From: Duganella sacchari
GTDB taxonomy: Bacteria; Pseudomonadota; Gammaproteobacteria; Burkholderiales; Burkholderiaceae_D
Length of the DNA stretch: 64,000 bases
Assembly (NCBI RefSeq): GCF_900143065.1
Contig: NZ_FRCX01000004.1
Coordinates: 62,001 to 126,000 of the forward strand
Reading direction: 5' to 3'
This document shows, one piece after another, positions 54,896 through 63,694 of this stretch. Position 1 is the first letter of the stretch. Every line of letters starts with the position of its first letter. Made by a program: the position numbers and the translations under genes. A model generated the notes under the pieces. That model searched no databases, was not told the origin of the DNA, and saw only the letters and a program-made list of their open reading frames with translations.

Positions 54896-54952
54896 GGAAG
54901 TCCCGCAGCCAAATAGGCAAACAATACCAGTTGCGGGCGGGGGATTGGGGGC

Positions 54953-54972
54953 TCTCCGTATTTTTACGGAGA
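54953..54972. promoter_or_regulatory. TCTCCGTA-N4-TACGGAGA palindrome
   Basis: Perfect inverted repeat with 8-base arms and a TTTT spacer, midway in the 153-base divergent region between the sensor kinase and the MHS transporter. It is the natural candidate operator for the adjacent LuxR-type response regulator. Confidence 0.5.
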
Positions 54973-55048
54973 CGCAGGCGCCAACGTTGCGGATGTGCCG
55001 CAGCTTTGCGCGGCTCACAATCAAAACTCATAAAAACCGGAGACCAAC

Positions 55049-56386
55049 ATGGACACAGTTACAACCCAGCCGCTTGCGGGCGGACGCACCGCCACCGTCA
55101 GAGAACCCATCTCGGCCAAACGCTTGCGCGCCATCTTCGTTGGCTCGGCAGGGAATCTGGTGGAGTGGTTTGACTTCTACTGCTATGCCGCGTTTGCGCT
55201 GTATTTCGCGAATTCCTTCTTCCCTGCGCAGGACGCCACTGCGCAAATGATGTCGACCGCCGGCATTTTCGCGCTCGGCTTTTTCGTGCGCCCGCTGGGT
55301 GGGATATTGTTCGGCCGCCTGGGCGACCGTCATGGCCGCAAAGTAGCGTTGATGACGTCCGTGCTGCTGATGTGCCTGGGCTCGCTGCTGATCGCCTGTG
55401 CGCCGACCTATGCCAGTGTCGGCATCGTGTCGCCTTGCATCCTGCTGCTGGCGCGTCTGCTGCAAGGCCTGAGCCTGGGCGGCGAGTATGGCGCCAGTGC
55501 GACCTATCTGTCGGAAATGGCGGATTCCAAACGGCGCGGCTTTTATGCGAGCTTCCAGTACGTGACGCTGATCGGCGGCCAGTTGCTGGCGCTGCTGCTC
55601 TTGCTGGTGTTGCAGAACTTCCTGCTCGATGCGCAGCAGCTGCGCGAGTGGGGCTGGCGTATTCCGTTCTTTGCTGGCGCGGTACTGGCTTTGCTGGCGC
55701 TGCGCATGCGTCATGACATGCCGGAGACGCCATCCTTCGAGGCCGCCCGCAAGAAGGCCAAACCGATGGGCGGCTTGAAGCAGCTGGCCCAGCATCCGAA
55801 AGAAGTGATGCTGGTGATCGGCCTGACCATGGGCGGCACGCTGGCGTTCTATGTCTACACCGTGTACATGCAAAAATTCCTGCGCCTGTCGGTTGGACTC
55901 AGCGACGCCCAGACCACCGCCGTATCGGCCGCTTCGCTGCTGTTTGCGATGTGCTTGCAGCCGGTGTACGGCGCGCTGTCCGACCGCATCGGCCGTCGTC
56001 CGCTGCTGGTCGGCTTTGCGGTGCTAGGCACCATCTTCACGGTGCCGTTATTGACCGCGATCCGTCACGCCAGCGGCCCATGGGAAGCCTTCGCGCTGAT
56101 CGCCTGCGCCTGGCTCATCGTCTCCGGCTACACCTCGATCAATGCGCTGGTAAAGGCGGAACTGTTCCCCGCCAATATCCGCGCGACCGGCGTTGGCGTA
56201 CCTTATGCTGTCGCCGTATCGGTGTTTGGCGGCACGGCCGAATACCTGGCGCTGTGGTTCAAGTCGATACAGATGGAGAGCGCGTTCTACTGGTACGCGA
56301 GCGCCGTGATGGCGTGCACGCTGGTGGTGTGCTGGTATATGCGTGACACCGGCGCAACCTCGCGGATCGACGCCGAGATGCAATGA
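55049..56386 (+). CDS. MHS family MFS transporter (alpha-ketoglutarate permease-like)
   Basis: The 445-residue protein has 12 membrane segments and metabolite:H+ symporter motifs: GSAGNLVEWFDFYCYAAFALYF (partial), RPLGGILFGRLGDRHGRKVAL, LLQGLSLGGEYGASATYLSEMA (partial) and RATGVGVPYAVAVSVFGGTAEY. This pattern is closest to KgtP-type alpha-ketoglutarate or citrate permeases. An ACCGGAGACC segment precedes the ATG. The divergent two-component system probably regulates it in response to the substrate. Confidence 0.88.
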   Translation: MDTVTTQPLAGGRTATVREPISAKRLRAIFVGSAGNLVEWFDFYCYAAFALYFANSFFPAQDATAQMMSTAGIFALGFFVRPLGGILFGRLGDRHGRKVALMTSVLLMCLGSLLIACAPTYASVGIVSPCILLLARLLQGLSLGGEYGASATYLSEMADSKRRGFYASFQYVTLIGGQLLALLLLLVLQNFLLDAQQLREWGWRIPFFAGAVLALLALRMRHDMPETPSFEAARKKAKPMGGLKQLAQHPKEVMLVIGLTMGGTLAFYVYTVYMQKFLRLSVGLSDAQTTAVSAASLLFAMCLQPVYGALSDRIGRRPLLVGFAVLGTIFTVPLLTAIRHASGPWEAFALIACAWLIVSGYTSINALVKAELFPANIRATGVGVPYAVAVSVFGGTAEYLALWFKSIQMESAFYWYASAVMACTLVVCWYMRDTGATSRIDAEMQ

Positions 56387-56396
56387 TCCATATCAA
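56383..56396. promoter_or_regulatory. near-consensus FNR-type box before chemoreceptor gene
   Basis: ATGAT-CCAT-ATCAA differs from TTGAT-N4-ATCAA by one base. It overlaps the stop codon of the MHS transporter and lies 96 bases upstream of the Aer-like chemoreceptor. A perfect box is present at 61195. Confidence 0.3.
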
Positions 56397-56491
56397 GTTG
56401 CACACATATAAATAATTATTTTGTTTTAGTCATTTTTATTGTTTTCACGACTATATAATCGCCGGGAATTTAAAACTCTTTGAATGCGATT

Positions 56492-58069
56492 ATGCGGTTA
56501 AACTTGCCTGTAACCAATATTGAATATGTGCTGGATGAAAGCGAAACCATTGTTTCAAAAACTGATCTGAACGGGAATATCACTTACGTCAATCGGGACT
56601 TCATTCAGATCAGCGGATTTTCAGAAGAGGAATTGCTGGGGGCGCCACAAAACATCGTGCGCCACCCCGATATGCCCGCAGCGGCCTTTGCCGACCTGTG
56701 GGCAACGCTCAAGGAAGGCCAAGCCTGGACTGGCCTCGTCAAGAATCGCTGCAAAAACGGCAATTACTATTGGGTGGAGGCGAATGCCGCACCATATTAT
56801 GAAAACGGTAAAGTTGTTGGTTATACTTCAGTAAGAACCAAGCCAAGAAGGGCGCAAATCGACGCGGCATCGGCATTATATTTTTCAGAAAATTTTAAAA
56901 TAAAAAAACAGCGCAATATATCGCTGTCATTTAAATTCAATTTGCTGATTGTTTTAATGCTGGTTTCAATGTTGCTGCCAGAATTACGGATAATCAGCAT
57001 GCTGCTCGCGGTGGCCGGTTTAATCGTTTTGCGCAAAGCCGCGATCACGCCATTGCACGCGATGCGCGCGTATCTGGATCAGATGAGTGGCGGCGACCTG
57101 ACTGGCTGTGTTGCCGTCAAAGGCAGCACGGAGGCCGCCAATACGCTGCAAGCCTTGCGCGTCCTGCAGATCAATCTGAAGTCGCTGGTGGGCCAGATCA
57201 AGGAGGCCAGCGCTGTGGTGAACGCGGATGCCCACGACATCGCTGCCGGCAATGCGGATTTGTCCGCGCGCGCGGTCGAACAATCCGGCTCGCTCGAGGA
57301 GACTGCCGCATCGATGAAGCAGATGACGGGCACGGTGCGCCAGAATGCGGACACCGCGCACGATGCGAACGAACTGGCGCTGGCTGCGGCGCGGGTCGCC
57401 AGCGAAGGCGGTGCGGCGGTGAGCGCGGTGGTCGATACCATGGCGTCCATCCGCGCGAGTTCCGCGCGGATCGCGGACATCATCAGCGTCATCGACAGCA
57501 TCGCCTTCCAGACCAATATCCTGGCGTTGAATGCGGCAGTGGAGGCCGCGCGCGCGGGCGAGCAGGGACGCGGTTTTGCGGTCGTCGCCAATGAGGTACG
57601 CAGTCTCGCCCAGCGTTCAGCGACGGCCGCGCACGAGATCAAGGATTTGATCAGCAGCTCGGTCGGGGAAATCGAAAGCGGCAGCCAACTGGCTGCGGAT
57701 GCGGGCCGCATCATGTCCGGCATCGTGTCCTCGGTGGGCGAGGTTGAGCGTCACATGAGCGACATCAGCGACGCCAGCAAAGAGCAGAGCAAGGGCATAC
57801 AGCAGATCAACCACGCGGTGGCGCACATCGACGCGATGAATCAGCAGAATGCCGCAGTGATGGAAGACGCCGCGCTCGCGGCCAAACGCATGCAGCAGCA
57901 GGCGGCCCAACTGGCGCGCCTGATCGGCCAGTTTACCCTGGTTCAGCCGCGCGCCCGCCTGGCTTTCGCCGACGACACCGGCACTACCGTGGAAGGCGAG
58001 GCCGCACCGAACAGCGCTTCCACCATCGGGTCGCGCCGTATCGCCAGTTTTCGGGCGCGGGTCGGGTAA
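56492..58069 (+). CDS. Aer-like methyl-accepting chemotaxis protein
   Basis: The 525-residue protein has an N-terminal PAS domain (about 8-115; [30 protein letters not shown] loop), two close membrane segments (about 150-185), a HAMP-like linker and the signalling domain with the hairpin [23 protein letters not shown] (partial). This is the Aer layout for redox or oxygen sensing. The ATG at 56492 gives the family start [13 protein letters not shown]; a TTG at 56480 is less likely. No chemotaxis operon adjoins. Confidence 0.9.
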   Translation: MRLNLPVTNIEYVLDESETIVSKTDLNGNITYVNRDFIQISGFSEEELLGAPQNIVRHPDMPAAAFADLWATLKEGQAWTGLVKNRCKNGNYYWVEANAAPYYENGKVVGYTSVRTKPRRAQIDAASALYFSENFKIKKQRNISLSFKFNLLIVLMLVSMLLPELRIISMLLAVAGLIVLRKAAITPLHAMRAYLDQMSGGDLTGCVAVKGSTEAANTLQALRVLQINLKSLVGQIKEASAVVNADAHDIAAGNADLSARAVEQSGSLEETAASMKQMTGTVRQNADTAHDANELALAAARVASEGGAAVSAVVDTMASIRASSARIADIISVIDSIAFQTNILALNAAVEAARAGEQGRGFAVVANEVRSLAQRSATAAHEIKDLISSSVGEIESGSQLAADAGRIMSGIVSSVGEVERHMSDISDASKEQSKGIQQINHAVAHIDAMNQQNAAVMEDAALAAKRMQQQAAQLARLIGQFTLVQPRARLAFADDTGTTVEGEAAPNSASTIGSRRIASFRARVG

Positions 58070-58167
58070 GTGGTGTCATCGGCCAGGCGGTGGACGCGGG
58101 CGCCTTCGCGGTTGATGGTGATGCTCATGGTGGGACCGTCATAGCAGTCTTCGGCAAATCGTTTCAT
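57943..58167 (-). CDS. doubtful small ORF antisense to chemoreceptor 3' end
   Basis: A 74-residue frame starts [21 protein letters not shown] at 58167, 17 bases after the PaaX-like gene ends, and runs 127 bases into the opposite strand of the chemoreceptor. Only the first third lies in intergenic DNA and looks protein-like. AGAGAGAA lies ahead of the ATG. It may be a real small protein or an accident of high GC. Confidence 0.3.
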   Translation of the reverse strand: MKRFAEDCYDGPTMSITINREGARVHRLADDTTYPTRARKLAIRRDPMVEALFGAASPSTVVPVSSAKARRARG

Positions 58168-58184
58168 GCTTGATTCTCTCTCGG

Positions 58185-59102
58185 TTAAGCGGTCATGTAG
58201 GTACCGGCGCGGCGTGCCAGATGGCGGCGCGCTGGTGCTGGCACGTCGGCCGGCTCGGCGGCTGGCGCTTCGGTGATCTTGAGGATATGGCGGCGTGCCT
58301 GGGCCGCGCAGCCGGCGTACAGCGCGACATAGGTCTGGTAGGCCTGCATGGCAGGCCAGTTTTCCGGCAGCAGTTCCTGCGGCAGCAATTGGTCGGCGCG
58401 GCGGCAATGCTGATAGCCATGGCTGACCAGCAGGCGCACCATGTAAGCCTGTTCGTCGGTGAAGGCGCCGCGCTGGCCCAGCATCTGGCGCAAAGGCTCG
58501 AAGCGGCGCAGGAATTCGTTGTACAGCTCCGAGGCCAGGTCCAGATCCCACTCCATCTTGCCAAACAGGGGCTGGCGCACGGCGGCAGCCAGCTGCGTGC
58601 CGCTGACTTCAAACAGCGCCAGGCCGTGGTCTTCGCCAGTCTGCATACCGCGTGTGTACGAGGCCGGGCGGGCCAGCACATTCGGCGCCAGGATGCAGTA
58701 GTCCAGGTCCAGCAACTGCTTGCGGGTGGTGGCATAGCGCGCCGCACTGATGCCGCCGCTGTTGACCAGCATGATCCAGTCCTCGTTGAAGCTGCGCGAG
58801 GAGGGAATGTTGATGCGCTGGCGCGCTGACAATATGGCTTCCGCCGCTGGTGGCGTCAGCATGCACAGGCTGCGGCGGCCATGGCGTTCGATCTGGATCA
58901 TCTTGTGTTCCGCCAGGCGGAATAGCGCGGTGCGGATGGTGCGCTCCTGGAAACCCAGTGGTTCCATCAGCGCGATGACGCTACCCAGCCATTGGGTCTT
59001 CTGGCCAAACGCTTGCGCTTCGCTGAACATCAGCTTGAGCATGGTGCTGAGCCGTGGCTTGGCCTGACGCAGGCAGGCGCTTATATAAAATTCGCTAGTC
59101 AT
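58185..59102 (-). CDS. PaaX family transcriptional regulator
   Basis: The 305-residue protein has an N-terminal winged helix (SVIALMEPLGFQERTIRTALFRLAEHKMIQIERHGRRSLCMLTPPA, quoted for its pattern in parts) and a PaaX-type C-terminal region with FNEDWIMLVNSGG and LYNEFLRRFEPL. PaaX itself represses phenylacetate catabolism, but no paa genes are present; here it is coupled (ATGA overlap) to the membrane-protein gene of the low-oxygen cluster, so it probably controls something else. Confidence 0.82.
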   Translation of the reverse strand: MTSEFYISACLRQAKPRLSTMLKLMFSEAQAFGQKTQWLGSVIALMEPLGFQERTIRTALFRLAEHKMIQIERHGRRSLCMLTPPAAEAILSARQRINIPSSRSFNEDWIMLVNSGGISAARYATTRKQLLDLDYCILAPNVLARPASYTRGMQTGEDHGLALFEVSGTQLAAAVRQPLFGKMEWDLDLASELYNEFLRRFEPLRQMLGQRGAFTDEQAYMVRLLVSHGYQHCRRADQLLPQELLPENWPAMQAYQTYVALYAGCAAQARRHILKITEAPAAEPADVPAPARRHLARRAGTYMTA

Positions 59103-60427
59103 GATTGTGGAGGTACGGAGAGAAGCTGGTTCGGGACCACGCGCAACTGCCAGTACAGGTGTGCAGCGCGGCCCAGGTTAAGCCAGAGCGCCAGGCTGGC
59201 AGCGCACATCAGCGCCGCGCCAGGGCGCACCAGCGCGGGTTGGTAGCAGGCGACCAGCAACAGCAGCAGGCCGGCGATATGGGCGCCGTACTGCCACTGT
59301 GCGCGGCGCTCGGGAATGATCTGGTTGAGCGTGGGCGGTTTGCGGCCGCTGATATTGCGCCCATCCTGCAAGTGGTGCCAGGCGAGAAAGGGCACGATCT
59401 TGTACAGCATGCCGTTGACGGCAGAAAGGGCAAAGCCGGCGATGAGCAGGATGCCGGTCGCCACCGGCACGGCATTCGACGGCGCCATTGGCCACAAATG
59501 CAGGCACAGGGCGGCGATCAGGCAGGCCATGGCGGTACGCCAGTACAGCGTGGTGGGATCGGCGCGCGGCCGCTTGCGGCGCAACAGCAGCACCAGCGTG
59601 GTGCCGGCAAACAGCGCGTAGCCCGCGGCCAGCAGCGCCACGATGGCGTAATGCAGGACCCGGCCGGGACCTGTCCACGCGCTGGAGAGCGAGGTGGCAA
59701 CCAGCAGCAGGAACATCCCGGTGTTGTAGCCGCCGGTCAGCCATTTTGGATACGGCTCGGTGAGTATAAACATCGGCACGACCTGGAAGGCGATGCTGAT
59801 GACCAGCAGTCCCACCCAGCCGAGCAAGCCCCACATCGCGTGCAGGTCGGTCAGGCGTTGCAGTGGCAGCTGGAGCAGGCCTGGCCACGCAAACAGGCTG
59901 GCCAGCATGCCGCCCAATACCATGGTCAGCACCAGCGATGCGAGCGAAAGCCGTATGCCGGCCACCACCGCGCCGGAGCCGGGCAGGTGGACTTGCCACA
60001 TGCCGACCGTGCACGCGGCAACAAACAGCAGCAGTCCCGCCAGCAGCAGGCCCATGGCGATGCGGAACAGCACCGGCTCCTCGCGCCAGAACGCCGCAGC
60101 CAGCACCAGCGTGCCGGCACACAGGCTCAGATGCACCACCGTGCCCACGCGGCCGGCGCGCGGGATGGCGATGCCTGCCACCACGGGCAGCATCTGCAGC
60201 ATCGCGCCGATCATGGTCATGCTCAGACAACCCAGCACCATCAGGTGGGTCAACGCCAGTGTCAGCGGCGACCAGCGGGTGGTCAGTGCTGCCTCACCCT
60301 GCCATGTAAGCAAGGCCGCAGCCAGCGCGGCAAACAGCGGCGCGCTCAGAAAATACCGCATCGGCAGCGAAAGCGGCGGATTGTCGCCGAAGGATAGTGC
60401 GCGCTGCGGAGCGTCTAGCGGTTTCAT
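59099..60427 (-). CDS. polytopic membrane protein, NnrS/CcoN-like character
   Basis: The 442-residue protein has about 12 membrane segments and several His in or near them: LTHLMVLGCLSMTMIGAMLQMLPVV (part), LHAMWGLLGWVGLLVISIAFQVVPM (part), CLHLWPMAPSNA and PFLAWHHLQDG. The His pattern is reminiscent of haem-binding NnrS or heme-copper oxidase subunit I-like proteins found in denitrification or anaerobic gene sets. Exact function is not known. It overlaps the DUF2249 gene upstream (ATGA) and the PaaX-like gene downstream. Confidence 0.55.
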   Translation of the reverse strand: MKPLDAPQRALSFGDNPPLSLPMRYFLSAPLFAALAAALLTWQGEAALTTRWSPLTLALTHLMVLGCLSMTMIGAMLQMLPVVAGIAIPRAGRVGTVVHLSLCAGTLVLAAAFWREEPVLFRIAMGLLLAGLLLFVAACTVGMWQVHLPGSGAVVAGIRLSLASLVLTMVLGGMLASLFAWPGLLQLPLQRLTDLHAMWGLLGWVGLLVISIAFQVVPMFILTEPYPKWLTGGYNTGMFLLLVATSLSSAWTGPGRVLHYAIVALLAAGYALFAGTTLVLLLRRKRPRADPTTLYWRTAMACLIAALCLHLWPMAPSNAVPVATGILLIAGFALSAVNGMLYKIVPFLAWHHLQDGRNISGRKPPTLNQIIPERRAQWQYGAHIAGLLLLLVACYQPALVRPGAALMCAASLALWLNLGRAAHLYWQLRVVPNQLLSVPPQS

Positions 60428-60675
60428 GCGATGGGCGCCAGCCAGATCATCACTTCATAACGCTGCTCTTCCTGCATCGTGGTGCGGTACTGGTAGCCGT
60501 TGCGCAGCAGGATGCGGTACAGCGGCACAGGCTCGCGGTCGATCAGGACGCGCAGGCGTTCGTCGGGACCGAGCGTGTCCAGTGCTTCGAGTATGCGTAT
60601 CATCGGCTCCGGCGGTTCCAGGCCGCCGACGTCCAGTAGCCGTGCGCTGTTGCCGCGTTCCAGCAGGGTATTCAT
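60424..60675 (-). CDS. DUF2249 protein
   Basis: The 83-residue protein has LDVGGLEPPEPMIRILEAL and VLIDREPVPLYRILLRNGY, matching the SirA/TusA-like DUF2249 fold. These small proteins occur with hemerythrin genes in nitrate- and NO-related clusters; no biochemical role is established. Overlaps neighbours by four bases on both sides, so it is tightly coupled in the operon. Confidence 0.8.
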   Translation of the reverse strand: MNTLLERGNSARLLDVGGLEPPEPMIRILEALDTLGPDERLRVLIDREPVPLYRILLRNGYQYRTTMQEEQRYEVMIWLAPIA

Positions 60676-61136
60676 GCTGCGCTCCCTTCGGCTACCGCGT
60701 GGTCCAGCTGTTCCATGCTGGCGACAACCGCGTCGGCCTGCTTGGCCAGCACAAAGTCGGCCTGCGGGTAAAGGATGCCTTCTTCTTTCAGATTATGCTG
60801 GCGCATCAGGATACGCAGCATGTCGGCCTGGTCGAAGAAGGACGCACAGTCGCGTTCTGTGATCGCGGCCTGCATCGTGGCGAGCATGTCGCGCATCTGG
60901 CGGTGCTCGGCGCGCATCACGACAGTGGGGCCGTAGCCGTTGCCCAGCGCATGGTCCAGGCGGGGAAACAGCACGCGTTCTTCCTTGTCCAGATGGCGGT
61001 TGAACATGCCGAGGAAGGCGGCGAAGCTGGCGCCGGCTGCGTCCCAGTGACGCAGGATGACGTCCGATTCCGCCAGCGTGTACTGATCGTCGCAACGGCG
61101 ATGATCCTGATCGAGATAAGTGGCGATCTTTTGCAT
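60672..61136 (-). CDS. hemerythrin domain protein
   Basis: The 154-residue four-helix protein has the di-iron ligand set LDQDHRRCDDQY, FNRHLDKEERVLFPRLDH, MRAEHRQMRDML and MRQHNLKEEGILYP. Hemerythrin-like proteins of this class bind O2 or NO or repair Fe-S clusters (YtfE-like). It is first in the minus-strand operon, divergent from ubiU across an FNR-type box. Confidence 0.88.
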   Translation of the reverse strand: MQKIATYLDQDHRRCDDQYTLAESDVILRHWDAAGASFAAFLGMFNRHLDKEERVLFPRLDHALGNGYGPTVVMRAEHRQMRDMLATMQAAITERDCASFFDQADMLRILMRQHNLKEEGILYPQADFVLAKQADAVVASMEQLDHAVAEGSAA

Positions 61137-61194
61137 CTTCTTTGTCCTTGATTAAAGCTGCGCACATTGTCCCACCCGGTAAAGCTCAAATTCT

Positions 61195-61208
61195 TTGATT
61201 CATATCAA
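61195..61208. promoter_or_regulatory. perfect FNR/CRP-type box TTGAT-TCAT-ATCAA
   Basis: A perfect match to the FNR/Anr/Dnr consensus lies in the 131-base spacer between the hemerythrin gene and ubiU, suitably placed to act on both divergent operons under low oxygen. Confidence 0.75.
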
Positions 61209-61267
61209 GGATTTTCGGGTTCATGGAGCGATACAGTTCGTTCGCCCCATTTAGCTATCAGGAACAC

Positions 61268-62287
61268 ATGAATCATCCTGCCTCTCCACCCATCGAGCTG
61301 GTATGCCCGGCGGGTAGCCTGCCGGCCTTGAAGGCCGCCATTGACCTGGGCGCGGACTGCGTCTATCTCGGTTTTCGCGACGCCACCAATGCCCGCAACT
61401 TCGCCGGCCTGAATTTCGACGACGCCGCCATCGCCACCGGCATCGGTTATGCCCATGAACGCGGCCGCAAGGTGCTGCTGGCGCTGAACACGTATCCGCA
61501 ACCGGACAACACGGCACTCTGGCAGAGCGCCATCGACCGCGCCGCCCGCGCCGGTGTGGACGCGGTGATCCTGGCCGACCCCGGCCTGATGCGCTACGCC
61601 GCCGACCATCATCCGAATCTGCGCCTGCATTTGTCGGTGCAAGGCTCGGCCACCAACGCGGAGGCAATCAACTTCTACCAGCACCACTTCGGCGTACAGC
61701 GCGCGGTGCTGCCGCGCGTACTGTCGCTGGCGCAGGTGGAGCACGTGGTCAGGAACACATCGATTGAAGTGGAAGTGTTTGGCTTCGGCAGCCTGTGCGT
61801 GATGGTGGAGGGCCGCTGCCACCTATCGTCCTATGTGACGGGCGAATCGCCCAACACCCACGGCGTGTGCTCTCCGGCCAAGGCGGTGCGCTGGCAGCAG
61901 AATCCACGCGGGCTGGAATCGCGCCTGAATGGCGTGATGATCGACCGCTACACGCCGCAGGAAAGCGCAAGCTATCCCACGCTGTGCAAGGGCCGCTTTG
62001 AAGTGGAAGACGAAACCTACTACGCCATCGAGGAACCAACCAGCCTGAATACGCTGGAACTGCTGCCGCAGTTGCTGGAGATGGGCGTACGCGCGGTGAA
62101 GATCGAAGGGCGCCAACGCAGCCCGGCTTACGTCTCGCAGGTAACGCCTGTGTGGCGCGCGGCGCTGGACGATTGCCTGCGCAATGCGGCCCGCTACTCG
62201 GTCAGGCCAGCCTGGATGTCGGAACTGAATACGCTGGCGGAAGGCCAGCAGCACACACTGGGCGCGTATCACCGCTCGTGGAAATAA
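61268..62287 (+). CDS. ubiU: O2-independent ubiquinone biosynthesis protein UbiU
   Basis: UbiU (YhbU) is a U32 peptidase-family Fe-S protein that, with UbiV, hydroxylates ubiquinone precursors without O2. The 339-residue protein begins [29 protein letters not shown] (part) and has Cys177, Cys184, Cys201 and Cys240; their spacing (7, 17, 39) equals that of the E. coli [4Fe-4S] ligands. The ATG at 61268 is chosen over an in-frame 61223 start. It is followed by ubiV after 13 bases. Confidence 0.92.
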   Translation: MNHPASPPIELVCPAGSLPALKAAIDLGADCVYLGFRDATNARNFAGLNFDDAAIATGIGYAHERGRKVLLALNTYPQPDNTALWQSAIDRAARAGVDAVILADPGLMRYAADHHPNLRLHLSVQGSATNAEAINFYQHHFGVQRAVLPRVLSLAQVEHVVRNTSIEVEVFGFGSLCVMVEGRCHLSSYVTGESPNTHGVCSPAKAVRWQQNPRGLESRLNGVMIDRYTPQESASYPTLCKGRFEVEDETYYAIEEPTSLNTLELLPQLLEMGVRAVKIEGRQRSPAYVSQVTPVWRAALDDCLRNAARYSVRPAWMSELNTLAEGQQHTLGAYHRSWK

Positions 62288-62300
62288 CACTGGAGAAGTC

Positions 62301-63203
62301 ATGCTGAAACTCGCCCTCGGGCCGTTGCTGTATTACTGGCCGCGCGCCAAGGTCATGGAATTTTATGAGGAAATCGCGGAGACGCCGGTGGATATTGTCT
62401 ACCTGGGCGAAACCGTGTGTTCGCGCCGTCACGAGCTGCGTGCATCGGACTGGCTGGAAGTCGCCGCGCTGCTACAGAACTGCGGCAAGGAAGTGGTGCT
62501 GTCCACGCTCGCGCTGATCGAATCCAGCGCCGACCTGGGCACGCAGCGCAAGCTGACGGCGAACGGCCAATTCCACGTCGAGGCCAACGATATGGGCGCG
62601 GTGCATATGCTATCCGGCCAGTCGCGTTTCATCGCCGGCCCGCATCTCAACATCTACAACCCGCCGACGCTGGCGCTGCTGCATGGCCTGGGCGCGAAGC
62701 GCTGGGTAATGCCGCTGGAGATGAGCCGTGATGGCCTGCGCCATATGCAGGACAGCCGTCCCCCGGGTATGGAAACCGAAGTCTTCGCCTTTGGCCGCAT
62801 GCCGCTGGCATTCTCGGCGCGCTGCTTCACCGCGCGCAACCGCAATCTGCCGAAGGATGACTGCCGTTTCAGCTGCATCGATCATCCGGATGGCTTGCTG
62901 ATGCAGACCCGCGAGAAGCAGGCTTTCCTGATTTTGAACGGCATCCAGAGCCAGTCCGCACTGGTCTACAACCTGGTGGCGGAGCTGGAGCAGATGCAGG
63001 CGCTGGGTGTGGATGTGGCCCGTCTGAGTCCGCAGTCCAGCAACATGGCCGGGATCATCGCCGCCTTTGACGCCGTGCGCAGCGGCGCCACGCCGCCACG
63101 CTCCGCAGCGGAGGCGATGTCGCCGCTGCTGCCGGCTGAAGCCTGCAATGGTTACTGGTACGGCAAACCCGGTCTGGAATATCGCATGGAGCAAGCGGCA
63201 TGA
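62301..63203 (+). CDS. ubiV: O2-independent ubiquinone biosynthesis protein UbiV
   Basis: UbiV (YhbV) is the partner of UbiU in a heterodimer that carries two [4Fe-4S] clusters. The 300-residue U32-family protein has Cys40 and Cys175, Cys188, Cys192; the spacing of the last three (13, 4) matches E. coli Ubi[20 protein letters not shown] and [17 protein letters not shown] are typical. Its stop overlaps the ubiT start (ATGA). Confidence 0.92.
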   Translation: MLKLALGPLLYYWPRAKVMEFYEEIAETPVDIVYLGETVCSRRHELRASDWLEVAALLQNCGKEVVLSTLALIESSADLGTQRKLTANGQFHVEANDMGAVHMLSGQSRFIAGPHLNIYNPPTLALLHGLGAKRWVMPLEMSRDGLRHMQDSRPPGMETEVFAFGRMPLAFSARCFTARNRNLPKDDCRFSCIDHPDGLLMQTREKQAFLILNGIQSQSALVYNLVAELEQMQALGVDVARLSPQSSNMAGIIAAFDAVRSGATPPRSAAEAMSPLLPAEACNGYWYGKPGLEYRMEQAA

Positions 63204-63694
63204 ACCCTGTAGCACAAAACAATTACGGTCCGGCGCAGCTGCTGCCATCCTTTCTGGCGACGCTGGGCCAGCGTCTGCCTGCCTATCCGGGCTCGCTGCT
63301 ATGCGTGGCGGCGTTAAACCTGGTGCTGCGGCCGCATCTGCCGGACGATGTGCGCGCCGGACTGGCGGGCCGCCATTTGCGCGTGCGCGTCAGCGATGCT
63401 GGCGTGGCGTTTGATTTTACGTGGCGTGGCGAGGGCTTTGCCGCATTGCGCAACAATGGCGTGCCGGATCTGGAAATCGGCGCCTGCACACGGGATTTCA
63501 TCGCACTGGCACGGCGCGAGCAGGACCCGGACACCTTGTTTTTCTCGCGCCGTCTGTCGATGGAGGGGGATACGGAACTGGGCCTGCTGGTCAAGAATAC
63601 ACTGGATGCGATTGACGTCCCGGTGACGGAACTGGGCCGTCAGGCCCTGTCCCGGGTTGTCAACGCGCTTCCTGGCCGGCGCGCCGCACGCTGA
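63200..63694 (+). CDS. ubiT: ubiquinone biosynthesis accessory protein UbiT
   Basis: UbiT (YhbT) is an SCP2-type lipid-binding protein that carries hydrophobic intermediates of anaerobic ubiquinone synthesis. The 164-residue protein has the SCP2 core: [21 protein letters not shown] (part), [40 protein letters not shown] (quoted as a pattern in parts). Coupled to ubiV. Its 3' end overlaps the convergent nrdG-like gene by 35 bases. Confidence 0.9.
   Translation: MNPVAQNNYGPAQLLPSFLATLGQRLPAYPGSLLCVAALNLVLRPHLPDDVRAGLAGRHLRVRVSDAGVAFDFTWRGEGFAALRNNGVPDLEIGACTRDFIALARREQDPDTLFFSRRLSMEGDTELGLLVKNTLDAIDVPVTELGRQALSRVVNALPGRRAAR

Noticed and set aside
59105..60397. 430-codon plus-strand frame opposite the polytopic membrane protein
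   Set aside because: Gln/His-rich low-complexity antisense translation; no start context.
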